From: Nitrolancea sp040255925
GTDB lineage: Bacteria > Chloroflexota > Chloroflexia > Thermomicrobiales > Thermomicrobiaceae
NCBI GenBank assembly: GCA_040255925.1
Contig: JBDZVX010000124.1
Span: forward strand, 1-6,996
Reading direction: 5' to 3'
Length of the DNA stretch: 6,996 nt
Made by a program: the position numbers and the translations under genes. Numbering within the stretch: the first letter of the stretch is position 1; each line of letters starts with the position of its first letter. This document shows positions 1 through 6,996 of this stretch, piece by piece. The notes under the pieces are model-generated. The model worked only from the letters and a program-made list of their open reading frames with translations. It was not told the origin of the DNA and ran no database searches.

Positions 1-198
1 ACCAAGACATCCCAGTAGTGTGGCGCGGTCATCAATACCGCGTCTTTTGTTTTTCAGCGGGTCAGATCGTTCGGCCACGATTCGGGCCGCCGAATGAATT
101 CCACCGGGCCGGGTGAAAGCACCACGTGGCTGGAAGGGTGCAGGACGACGGCCCATCCCTCGGACCGTCTCCTCACGCGGCGTGATCCGAGCCGGTTT
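1..198. other. left-edge region with no defensible gene
   Basis: No reading frame here carries a recognisable motif. Three short frames run off the left edge: a plus-strand frame from base 3 ending at TGA 114-116, a minus-strand frame from ATG 156-154, and a minus-strand frame from ATG 32-30 that begins MTAPHYWDVL. None has both a good ribosome binding site and a recognisable protein, so none is called. The only clear structure is the nested inverted repeat at 159-191. Confidence 0.5.
159..191 (-). repeat. nested inverted repeat just after the small membrane-protein gene
   Basis: An inner perfect stem (TCACG 173-177 with CGTGA 181-185, 3-base loop) sits beside an outer pair CTCGGA 159-164 with TCCGAG 186-191; both repeats are exact. 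The structure begins 7 bases past the stop codon of the minus-strand gene ending at 199, which is where a terminator would lie. No T-rich tract follows on the minus strand, so classical intrinsic termination is not shown. It could instead protect the 3' end of the mRNA or be a protein binding site. Confidence 0.35.
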
Positions 199-378
199 CT
201 AGTCGTACGTGGCCGGAGCCGGTGCGTGGTTGATGATCCCGGTCGTCGGCGGCACCGCGTAGGTCGATCCCGGCTTCACTGACGCCGGGTCGAACGACGC
301 CATTACGACGATCCAAAACAGAACCAACCCGACCAAAACCAGCCAGGCTCGATCCGCGATCAGCTTTTCGTCGGTCAT
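199..378 (-). CDS. small single-pass membrane protein, function unknown
   Basis: This is a 59-residue hypothetical protein. A short charged N-terminus (MTDEKLIADR) is followed by one strongly hydrophobic segment at about residues 11-29, then a Pro/Thr/Ala-rich tail of about 30 residues rich in PP, AP and TY. The start at ATG 378-376 is preferred over an upstream in-frame ATG at 405 because the purine-rich GGAGAGGG (382-389) lies just before it and because the residues it would add (MGPGEWRGK) overlap that site. The stop is TAG at 201-199. The charge pattern suggests the N-terminus is cytoplasmic and the tail external, which is inference. Size and shape recall small accessory subunits of respiratory complexes, such as the one-helix subunit of ba3-type oxidases, but no sequence motif proves this. 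No close neighbour on this strand is visible to help. Confidence 0.6.
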   Translation of the reverse strand: MTDEKLIADRAWLVLVGLVLFWIVVMASFDPASVKPGSTYAVPPTTGIINHAPAPATYD

Positions 379-381
379 CTT

Positions 382-389
382 CCCTCTCC
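382..389 (-). promoter_or_regulatory. ribosome binding site that sets the small-protein start
   Basis: On the minus strand the bases read GGAGAGGG, three bases before ATG 378-376 (AAG between). The match to the anti-Shine-Dalgarno sequence supports translation of this short frame and its start choice. Confidence 0.5.
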
Positions 390-405
390 ATTCTCCGGGC
401 CCCAC

Positions 406-900
406 CCGGTCTGGCGGCGGTGTCCGGCTTCTTCGACCTTCGTACCTTTCACCACCAGCCTAGCCGGTACCCAGCGGACATCATCGTGATTCTGTTCAGG
501 TGTTGTTAGGAAGGTGTGTAACCGCTTGGGTGGGGAGCACGTTGTAATCGTCGGCGCCCTCGCGTTCAGGCCTTGCAAAAGGGCGTACGTACTGAGTGTA
601 CGGATCTTGCGAGAGTAACGTTCGTGGGCGGTCATAGAGCCGTTCGCCGGTGCATGGTTTTTGCTGTGGCAATGGCCGGTTTGGTGATTCGACCCAGCGG
701 ACCGAGCTCACCGGACGCAAGACGCTCAGTACGGAATATCGTCGTTTGACGGCGATCCGCGGATGACGCAGCATGGCTGGGCGGTCCGGCCGCCGGATCT
801 GCCGCTCGTTTTTGTGGCTGAGAGGACCAATGCCGGAGATCGAGCATTCGTTCCGGGGAACCTTAACCGCGCCAGGCTAATCCACTGGACTGGAGGATCG
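406..900. other. divergent intergenic region, no gene recognised
   Basis: This stretch separates the minus-strand small membrane protein from the plus-strand response regulator, so both upstream control regions should lie within it. Open frames here have arginine- and proline-rich, low-quality translations typical of antisense shadows. A TTGACG hexamer at 746-751 lacks a convincing -10 at the right distance. An inverted repeat CGTAC 584-588 / GTACG 598-602 with a 9-base loop is present but weak. No tRNA, riboswitch or other structured RNA family was recognised. Confidence 0.5.
892..896 (+). promoter_or_regulatory. ribosome binding site fixing the response-regulator start
   Basis: GGAGG lies 4 bases before GTG 901-903. 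It decides in favour of the GTG start; the longer frame back to 763 would add 46 residues that do not belong to any receiver domain. Confidence 0.7.
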
Positions 901-1278
901 GTGACGCGCATTCTCGTTGTTGATGATGACCCGGTAATCCGGGATCTGCTGGGTGACGTTTTAGAGGGTGAAGGGTATGAAGTATTCCAAGCGGCCAACG
1001 GTCAGGCGGCCGTCGAGGTCGCTCGGGATCGAATGCCTGATCTGATCCTGATGGACTTGATGATGCCGGTACTCGATGGGTCATCCGCTACCCGGATTTT
1101 GAAGGGTGACGTGGAAACTCGGCGGATTCGGATTATCTTGATGTCGGCAATCATGAACCTCCGCCGCTACTCCAATGATGTTCCGGCGGACGGACTCCTC
1201 GACAAACCGTTCGATCTCGATGTGCTGCTTCACGACGTCGCCATGCATGTTGGCGCCGACGACGGGGTCGGTGTATAG
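901..1278 (+). CDS. single-domain response regulator (CheY-like receiver)
   Basis: The 125-residue product is a receiver domain and nothing else, the usual size for a CheY/Spo0F-type protein. The beta1 strand is followed by the acidic pair D8/D9 (ILVVDDDP); the phospho-acceptor is D52 within LILMDLMMPVLDG. S82 fills the conserved Ser/Thr switch position (IILMSA), and K102 in the DKPFD motif is the conserved lysine. All residues needed for Mg2+ binding and phosphoryl transfer are present, so it should be active. There is no DNA-binding, GGDEF or other output domain, so signalling must go through a partner protein or as a phosphorelay intermediate. The start is GTG 901, where the receiver fold begins and a GGAGG site precedes it. 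No histidine kinase is visible nearby, so its partner is unknown. The region after the phospho-acceptor is slightly unusual (SAIMNLRRYSNDVPADGLL in place of the more common SA-x-GADG pattern). Confidence 0.88.
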   Translation: MTRILVVDDDPVIRDLLGDVLEGEGYEVFQAANGQAAVEVARDRMPDLILMDLMMPVLDGSSATRILKGDVETRRIRIILMSAIMNLRRYSNDVPADGLLDKPFDLDVLLHDVAMHVGADDGVGV

Positions 1279-1431
1279 GACGTGAGCCGCATAGTTTTGC
1301 GAGCCTTCGTGGTTGAATTCTTTTTCCCGATGGCTCCGGGCACGGCGGTGATTGACAAGCGACCCGGTCCTGTCAGCCCCGGTCATGTGGTAACCCAGGG
1401 GCGGGCACGACCAGCGTTCAGCTTGTCCATC

Positions 1432-1455
1432 AGCGGGTGACTGTTGTCACCCGCT
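1432..1455. repeat. perfect 10-bp-stem inverted repeat
   Basis: AGCGGGTGAC (1432-1441) is exactly complementary to GTCACCCGCT (1446-1455) across a TGTT loop. It lies 154 bases past the response-regulator stop and about 75 bases before the tilS -10. No T-run flanks it on either strand. It could be a transcript-end hairpin for the response-regulator mRNA or an operator; the sequence alone does not decide. Confidence 0.55.
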
Positions 1456-1529
1456 CCAAAACGAGATGGCCCAGGTACCCAGGCTCCCGATCCGGGAGTC
1501 TGGCGCTTCGGTTTAGGAAACCGGGTGGG

Positions 1530-1538
1530 TGATAAAAT
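1530..1538 (+). promoter_or_regulatory. extended -10 promoter for tilS-hpt
   Basis: The bases TGATAAAAT form TG-n-TAAAAT, a five-of-six match to the sigma-70/sigma-A -10 hexamer plus the extended TG. No good -35 is found at 17 bp (GGTTTA at 1510-1515). Transcription would start near 1545, giving a leader of about 45 bases. An inverted repeat CGGTTT-AGG-AAACCG (1509-1523) covers the -35 position and could be an operator, which is speculation. Confidence 0.5.
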
Positions 1539-1591
1539 CCCGCTAACGACGCGGGAATGTCGCGGGAGACACGCGCTACGAGAGACGAGTG

Positions 1592-2995
1592 ATGGCGACG
1601 CCGGTCTTCGCGGCGGTTGAGCCGGCGGTACGCCGGGCAAATCTCACACCTGACGATCTGGTCCTGGTCGGGCTCTCCGGTGGGGTCGATTCCCTGGCCC
1701 TGACTCACGCGCTGTCCACGCTCCAACAACGGGCCGCCGGCCCCCGTTTATTGGCTGTCCACGTCAACCACCAGATCCGTCCGGAGTCGGCGGAAGACGC
1801 CGCACGGGTCGCGAAACTCGCGGAGACGCTTCACGTGCCGGTCGAGGTTATCCCGGTCGATGTCGCTGAATGGGCGCGTGTACTCCAGCAAGGGATCGAA
1901 GCGGCGGCCCGGGCCGCGCGCTACGCCGCGTTTGGATTCGTCGCCCAACGGCTTGGCACCCGCTGGGTTGCCCTCGGGCATACCCGCGACGATCAGGCGG
2001 AGACCGTCCTCTTGCGATTGGCACGGGGAACTAGCCTGGAAGGGCTGGCCGGAATGCGCTGGCTCTCAGAGCGGGCCGTGCCCCTGGCGCCTCGCGACGG
2101 CGACACCGCTCGGCTTTCGGTGATCCGTCCACTCCTCGGGGTCAGCCGTCAGGAAGTCGAGCAATACGCCAGCGCCCACAGCTTGGAACCGGTCGAGGAT
2201 ATCTCAAATCTCTCGCTGGCTTACCGGCGAAACGTCGTGCGCCATCACGTCCTCCCGGCATTGGAGGTCGCTGTTCCCGGTGCCATCGCCTCGATAGCCC
2301 GGACGGCGGCCATCCTGCGGGATGATGCGGATTACCTCAATTCGGTGGCGGTGGAGGCTGAACGCGAGGTCATTCAGGAAAAAGCGGGCCTGGTAATGAT
2401 CCAGCGGGAACCGGCGCGGCGGCTTCACCCGGCGACACAGCGGCGGATCATGGCGACGGCCATCATCCGGGCGGCCGGGACGTATGCGCCTTTGTCGTTC
2501 GACCGGATCGAAGCGCTGCGTGAGGCGGTCCAAGACGCTGCCGTCTCCTCCAGGATCGAGCTTGGCAACCGGTTCACCGCCTACGTCGACTACGAGGCGG
2601 TAGCGATCGGCCAGGATACAGTGGTCGAGGATGGCCTCCGTCGCGCATCGGACTTGCCGTGGATGAAACCGGAAACGGTGGTGCAACTCGACGTGCCGGT
2701 TGACCTGGCGCTGGGGAACAATTGGCGCTTGCGGGCCGAGCCAGGCGGCGCCGGAACCCGCTGGCTGCTCCGGACCAGGCAAACTGGCGACCGGATTGTG
2801 GTGGGCGATGGACGTACGATCCGGCTCCAGGATTGGTTCGTCAACCGCAAAGTTCCGGCCTACGTCCGGGATTGGCTTCCGTTGCTGGCGGAAGACGGCG
2901 TCATCCGATGGGTGGGTGGGATTTTGCCGTTGGATTTCGAAGACGCCGCATCGGGTGTCCAGGTACGGCTTAGGCATGACGATGACCGGGGATAA
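1592..2995 (+). CDS. tilS: tRNA(Ile)-lysidine synthetase TilS
   Basis: TilS is a cytosolic ATP-dependent enzyme that joins lysine to C34 of the CAU-anticodon tRNA-Ile, changing its decoding from AUG to AUA. The 467-residue product has the N-type ATP pyrophosphatase signature SGGVDS (29-34), HVNHQIR (57-63), GHTRDDQAET (129-138) and DISN...RRNVVR (203-217), all typical of TilS. The PP-loop domain is followed by a helical substrate-binding domain and a C-terminal domain from about residue 391 (WLLRTRQTGDR, then LQDWFVNRKVP and LPLLAEDG), matching the full-length enzyme. Two adjacent starts exist, GTG 1589 and ATG 1592; ATG is chosen because its spacing from the weak GAGAG (1580-1584) is better, but the difference is one residue. 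hpt begins 3 bp after the stop, implying one transcript. No key residue is missing. Confidence 0.95.
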   Translation: MATPVFAAVEPAVRRANLTPDDLVLVGLSGGVDSLALTHALSTLQQRAAGPRLLAVHVNHQIRPESAEDAARVAKLAETLHVPVEVIPVDVAEWARVLQQGIEAAARAARYAAFGFVAQRLGTRWVALGHTRDDQAETVLLRLARGTSLEGLAGMRWLSERAVPLAPRDGDTARLSVIRPLLGVSRQEVEQYASAHSLEPVEDISNLSLAYRRNVVRHHVLPALEVAVPGAIASIARTAAILRDDADYLNSVAVEAEREVIQEKAGLVMIQREPARRLHPATQRRIMATAIIRAAGTYAPLSFDRIEALREAVQDAAVSSRIELGNRFTAYVDYEAVAIGQDTVVEDGLRRASDLPWMKPETVVQLDVPVDLALGNNWRLRAEPGGAGTRWLLRTRQTGDRIVVGDGRTIRLQDWFVNRKVPAYVRDWLPLLAEDGVIRWVGGILPLDFEDAASGVQVRLRHDDDRG

Positions 2996-2998
2996 AAG

Positions 2999-3595
2999 GT
3001 GTCGAATCCGGGCTCAGACAAATGCGCTGAAGGCGTTCGCCGCGTCCTGATTGATGAACGGACGCTGCAGCAGCGCGTTCGCGAACTCGCTCGAGAGATC
3101 CAAGCCTTCTACGGAGACCGACAGCCATTGCTGATTGGTGTGCTGACCGGTGCCTTCGTCTTCATGGCGGACCTGGCGCGAGAGATGAGGATTCCGCTGA
3201 GAATCGACTTCATCGCGGTTTCCAGCTACGGGAACGCGACGACGAGTTCTGGTGTTGTGAGAATCATGAAGGACCTCGATCGTGCGGCGGAAGGAGAATC
3301 GATCCTCATCGTCGAAGACATCATCGATAGCGGCCGCACGCTCCAATATCTCATCGAGCTTCTCCAGCAGCGCAACCCGGCTGACATCCGGATCGTTGCG
3401 CTATTGAAGAAGCGAAAGCGCGACGCGATTCCCATCCCGGTCGACTGGGTCGGGTTTGAGATTCCGGATGAATTCGTCGTTGGGTATGGCCTGGACGCGG
3501 CGGAACGGTACCGAAACTTGCCATTCATCGCCGTACCTGACCTTGAGCACCCCGTGAACCGGGGCGTAGGTGACGGAACGAACGGTCTGTTATAA
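2999..3595 (+). CDS. hpt: hypoxanthine(-guanine) phosphoribosyltransferase
   Basis: This cytosolic purine-salvage enzyme converts hypoxanthine or guanine plus PRPP to IMP or GMP and pyrophosphate. The 198-residue product shows the pyrophosphate loop (GVLTGAFVFMADL, 47-59), the flexible-loop signature SSYGNATTSSG (75-85), and the PRPP-binding motif LIVEDIIDSGRTL (103-115). By alignment from memory with human HPRT, D110 corresponds to catalytic Asp137, K138 to Lys165 and D157 to Asp193. W150 takes the place of the stacking Phe186, a conservative aromatic change. The C-terminal VVGYGLDAAERYRNLPFI is typical of the family. It is slightly longer than the usual 175-185 residues owing to about 12 extra N-terminal residues and a short C-terminal tail. 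The GTG start lies 3 bp after the tilS stop, with GGGG (2988-2991) inside tilS as the likely ribosome site. The N-terminal extension makes the start the least certain part. The last codon and stop overlap the ftsH promoter. Confidence 0.94.
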   Translation: MSNPGSDKCAEGVRRVLIDERTLQQRVRELAREIQAFYGDRQPLLIGVLTGAFVFMADLAREMRIPLRIDFIAVSSYGNATTSSGVVRIMKDLDRAAEGESILIVEDIIDSGRTLQYLIELLQQRNPADIRIVALLKKRKRDAIPIPVDWVGFEIPDEFVVGYGLDAAERYRNLPFIAVPDLEHPVNRGVGDGTNGLL

Positions 3596-3596
3596 T
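3588..3596 (+). promoter_or_regulatory. extended -10 promoter for ftsH overlapping the hpt stop codon
   Basis: TGTTATAAT contains a perfect TATAAT (3591-3596) with the extended TG at 3588-3589. The hpt stop TAA (3593-3595) lies inside the hexamer. A partial -35, GTGACG at 3570-3575 (four of six), stands at a short 15-bp spacing, so the extended -10 is probably what matters. The expected start is near 3603, leaving a leader of about 75 bases before ftsH. Confidence 0.7.
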
Positions 3597-3613
3597 CGAG
3601 CGACCCTGTCGGA

Positions 3614-3623
3614 GCTTCGAAGC
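3614..3623. repeat. 10-bp palindrome in the ftsH leader
   Basis: GCTTCGAAGC is a perfect palindrome about 10 bases after the predicted ftsH transcription start and directly before the leader ATG at 3624. At this position it could be a repressor site, but ten bases is short and chance occurrence is quite possible. Confidence 0.3.
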
Positions 3624-3656
3624 ATGGTGACATTGCAGGGGAACAACAGCGCCTAA
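3624..3656 (+). CDS. possible leader peptide upstream of ftsH
   Basis: ATG 3624 opens a 10-codon frame (MVTLQGNNSA) closed by TAA 3654-3656, wholly within the predicted ftsH leader. GGAG at 3611-3614 stands 9 bases before it, at a workable distance, and the stop falls 21 bases before the ftsH ATG. The frame has no run of a single amino-acid codon, so classic attenuation by a starved tRNA is not suggested. It may act through translational coupling, or be a chance frame; random short frames of this size are common. Confidence 0.3.
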   Translation: MVTLQGNNSA

Positions 3657-3665
3657 CGCGCGGTC

Positions 3666-3672
3666 GGAGGAG
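3666..3672 (+). promoter_or_regulatory. strong ribosome binding site of ftsH
   Basis: GGAGGAG ends 5 bases before ATG 3678. It is the best Shine-Dalgarno match in the window and fixes the ftsH start. Confidence 0.8.
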
Positions 3673-3677
3673 ACTGC

Positions 3678-5630
<1,953 letters not shown>

Positions 5631-5665
5631 GCCGGACGCGCCATACGGGAAGCTTTGAGGTCCAG

Positions 5666-5706
5666 ACCGGGTGGTGTGAACGCGAATCTCCGGCACTGCC
5701 CGGTTT
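5666..5706 (+). terminator. weak terminator candidate after ftsH
   Basis: ACCGGG (5666-5671) can pair with CCCGGT (5699-5704), and GTG/CAC inside can add pairs, over a long loop. A pyrimidine-rich tail, TTTCTCATCTTC, starts at the end of the 3' arm. The loop is long and the tail is interrupted, so it is a poor match to a classical intrinsic terminator. Confidence 0.3.
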
Positions 5707-5817
5707 CTCATCTTCATCACGGTACGCCCACCGGAGCCAGCAGTGTTGGTGCGCCGCGCCGGTGTGATGGAGTTGACACGTGATACTGCCCAGACCGCAT
5801 GTTTGGCCCGCCGCTGA

Positions 5818-5846
5818 TTGACCCGTCGGCGGGGTACCCGTATAAT
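5818..5846 (+). promoter_or_regulatory. near-consensus sigma-A promoter of the polyprenyl synthase
   Basis: TTGACC (5818-5823) and a perfect TATAAT (5841-5846) are separated by exactly 17 bases. The expected transcription start is near 5853, about 55 bases before ATG 5908. This rules out the in-frame TTG at 5818 as a start from this transcript, since it is part of the -35. Confidence 0.82.
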
Positions 5847-5907
5847 CCGGCGGCGTGACGCTGCTGCCCAGCGCCAGCCCCTACGCGCAGCGCTCGTGCC
5901 CGAAGTG

Positions 5908-6903
5908 ATGGGTGGGAAACCATTGGATCTCGCCGAGATTCTAGCGGCGATGCAGGCCGACCTCCGTCGTGTCGAAGAGCGGCTGCGCCAAGAGGTTGAT
6001 GTCGAATATCCGTTCGTCGGTGAGATCCTGCAAGGACTTATCGAAGCGGGCGGGAAACGGCTTCGACCGCTGGTGCTGCTCCTGTCGGCCAAGCCGTTCG
6101 ATTACGATGTAAATCAGTTACTTCCGGCGGCGGCCGGTGTGGAGCTTCTGCATACCGCGTCGTTGATTCACGATGACACGGTGGACCGGGCGGGTCTGCG
6201 GCGTGGAAGACCAACACTCAATTCCCTCTTTGATCAAGGTACCGTGATCCTCCTCGGCGACTACGTCTTCGCCCGGTCGGCTATGCTCGCTGCCGAGACG
6301 ATGAACCCGCGTGTTGTCGGTGTCTTTGCCAGTAGCCTTGCCGATATCTGCGACGGGCAGCTCAGCGAGATCTTCAGCGCCCACCAGATCGAGCAGACCC
6401 TCCAACAATATGAACGCCGGATCTACGGGAAAACCGCATCGCTCTTTGCCGGTTCCGCTGAAATGGGGGCAATTCTGGCTGGCGCGAGCGACGATCAGAT
6501 CGAGGCGCTCAAGCGCTACGGCAAGAACATCGGGATGGCGTTTCAGATCGTCGATGACGTGCTCGATCTCCGGGAGACGACCGACGAGATCGGAAAACCA
6601 GCCAGCCTCGATCTTCGCCAGGGTACGGTGACACTCCCGACCATGCTCTTCTTCCAGCAGAATGGCCATGATGAATGCAAGGCGGATCTTGTCCGCCGGG
6701 CTGTCAATGGTGATGAATCGACCGACGAGCTTTACGCTACCGCGACCACCGTTATCCGGGAATCCGGCGCGCTGGATCGTGCGGTCAAAATCGCCGAAGG
6801 GTACGTCGCCGAAGCCAAAGCCGTCCTCGACACTGTCCCTCGATGTGAGGCTTGGGAGATGCTCGACGCATTAGCCGATGCCTGCCTCCACCGGACCCGG
6901 TAA
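5908..6903 (+). CDS. trans-polyprenyl diphosphate synthase
   Basis: This type of enzyme condenses isopentenyl diphosphate with an allylic diphosphate to build an all-trans isoprenoid chain. The 331-residue product has the expected order: GGKRLRP (48-54) for isopentenyl diphosphate binding, the first aspartate-rich motif DDTVD (89-93) followed by RRGRPT, GDY and DGQ, the Lys-Thr of YGKTASLF, and the second aspartate-rich motif DDVLD (216-220) followed by GKPASLDLRQGTVTLP. The fifth residue before the first motif is the small A84 (HTASLIHDD), as in medium- and long-chain synthases and unlike the bulky aromatic of many farnesyl or geranylgeranyl enzymes. A quinone side-chain product is therefore likely, but the exact length is not readable. 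The start is set at ATG 5908, because the promoter lies at 5818-5846; GTG 5896 and GTG 5905 are alternatives. No strong ribosome binding site precedes any of them. Confidence 0.93.
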   Translation: MGGKPLDLAEILAAMQADLRRVEERLRQEVDVEYPFVGEILQGLIEAGGKRLRPLVLLLSAKPFDYDVNQLLPAAAGVELLHTASLIHDDTVDRAGLRRGRPTLNSLFDQGTVILLGDYVFARSAMLAAETMNPRVVGVFASSLADICDGQLSEIFSAHQIEQTLQQYERRIYGKTASLFAGSAEMGAILAGASDDQIEALKRYGKNIGMAFQIVDDVLDLRETTDEIGKPASLDLRQGTVTLPTMLFFQQNGHDECKADLVRRAVNGDESTDELYATATTVIRESGALDRAVKIAEGYVAEAKAVLDTVPRCEAWEMLDALADACLHRTR

Positions 6904-6996
6904 TACTGCTCGCAGCCAAGAGCAACGCCATGTATGGCACCCGCTAGAGCGTCGGTCAAGTAATCGGGAATGCCGCCGATCCCGCGTAACGTTTCG
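6904..6996. other. right-edge region, no gene assigned
   Basis: The 93 bases after the synthase stop contain no T-rich terminator. A minus-strand frame is open from 6995 to a stop at 6732 and begins ETLRGIGGIPDYLTDALAG at the edge, but most of it overlaps the synthase as antisense, so it is not called. A short inverted repeat CGGGA 6965-6969 / TCCCG 6980-6984 is weak. Confidence 0.4.

Larger units (their letters stand above)
1279..1591. other. intergenic region upstream of tilS
   Basis: No gene is recognised. It contains a perfect inverted repeat at 1432-1455, smaller inverted repeats CTCCCG/CGGGAG (1484-1498) and CGGTTT/AAACCG (1509-1523), and the probable tilS promoter at 1530-1538. A perfect TTGACA at 1352-1357 has no matching -10 downstream. 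No T-rich intrinsic terminator was seen after the response regulator. Confidence 0.55.
5631..5907. other. intergenic region between ftsH and the polyprenyl synthase
   Basis: It holds a weak terminator candidate (5666-5706), an isolated inverted repeat CACCGG 5729-5734 / CCGGTG 5759-5764, and the synthase promoter (5818-5846). A perfect TTGACA at 5773-5778 lacks a good -10. No further gene is seen. Confidence 0.55.

Noticed and set aside
1..32. Minus-strand frame beginning MTAPHYWDVL and running off the left edge
   Set aside because: Only about ten codons are visible, with no ribosome site before the ATG; cannot be distinguished from chance.
746..774. TTGACG with CAGCAT at 17 bp as promoter of the response regulator
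   Set aside because: The -10 matches only three of six and has no extended TG.
375..847. Several overlapping minus-strand frames of 70-92 codons
   Set aside because: Translations are Arg/Pro/Ser-rich without motifs, have poor ribosome sites and overlap each other; typical of GC-rich noncoding DNA.
1352..1357. Perfect TTGACA hexamer
   Set aside because: No acceptable -10 lies 15-19 bases downstream.
1538..1567. TCCCGC followed by two GCGGGA arms as an alternative-hairpin leader of tilS
   Set aside because: The 5' arm overlaps the -10 hexamer and the expected start, so it would not be transcribed from the proposed promoter.
2204..2977. 257-codon minus-strand frame inside tilS
   Set aside because: It is the antisense shadow of a well-supported gene, and its sequence has no recognisable domain.
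5773..5778. Perfect TTGACA hexamer upstream of the polyprenyl synthase
   Set aside because: The best -10 (CATGTT) matches only three of six at 19 bp, and a far better promoter lies just downstream.

Overview
The window reads as an ordinary chromosomal housekeeping segment from a GC-rich bacterium. The core gene order is tilS-hpt-ftsH, an arrangement known from many Gram-positive and Chloroflexota genomes, followed by a trans-polyprenyl diphosphate synthase. Codon choice, protein flavour and the unlinked CheY-like gene nearby suggest Chloroflexota, class Thermomicrobia (Sphaerobacter/Nitrolancea-like). This placement is an inference from recall, not a search, and is only moderately secure.

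Layout. Positions 1-198 hold no gene I can defend; a nested hairpin (159-191) lies just past the stop of a short minus-strand gene (378-199) for a 59-residue single-pass membrane protein. A roughly 520-bp divergent intergenic region follows. A stand-alone response-regulator receiver protein (901-1278, GTG start) comes next, then a 313-bp gap with a perfect 10-bp-stem hairpin and the probable tilS promoter. tilS (1592-2995) and hpt (2999-3595) are 3 bp apart and are surely co-transcribed. A consensus extended -10 promoter overlaps the hpt stop codon and should give ftsH (3678-5630) its own transcript, whose leader carries a 10-codon open frame with a Shine-Dalgarno-like site. After a 200-bp gap with a weak terminator candidate, a near-consensus sigma-A promoter (TTGACC, 17 bp, TATAAT) drives the polyprenyl synthase (5908-6903). 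The last 93 bases hold nothing assignable.

Functionally, TilS makes lysidine in the wobble position of the CAU-anticodon tRNA-Ile. Hpt salvages hypoxanthine and guanine. FtsH is the membrane AAA+ zinc protease, and the polyprenyl synthase probably makes the quinone side chain or a related long isoprenoid. In Bacillus subtilis the neighbouring hpt and tilS genes with ftsH form a conserved stress/viability cluster, and the same linkage is seen here. I found no mobile element, CRISPR array, tRNA or rRNA, and no convincing undescribed multi-gene system. The items most worth a second look are regulatory: the ftsH promoter buried in the hpt stop codon, the short leader frame in front of ftsH, the unexplained hairpins, and the small membrane protein.
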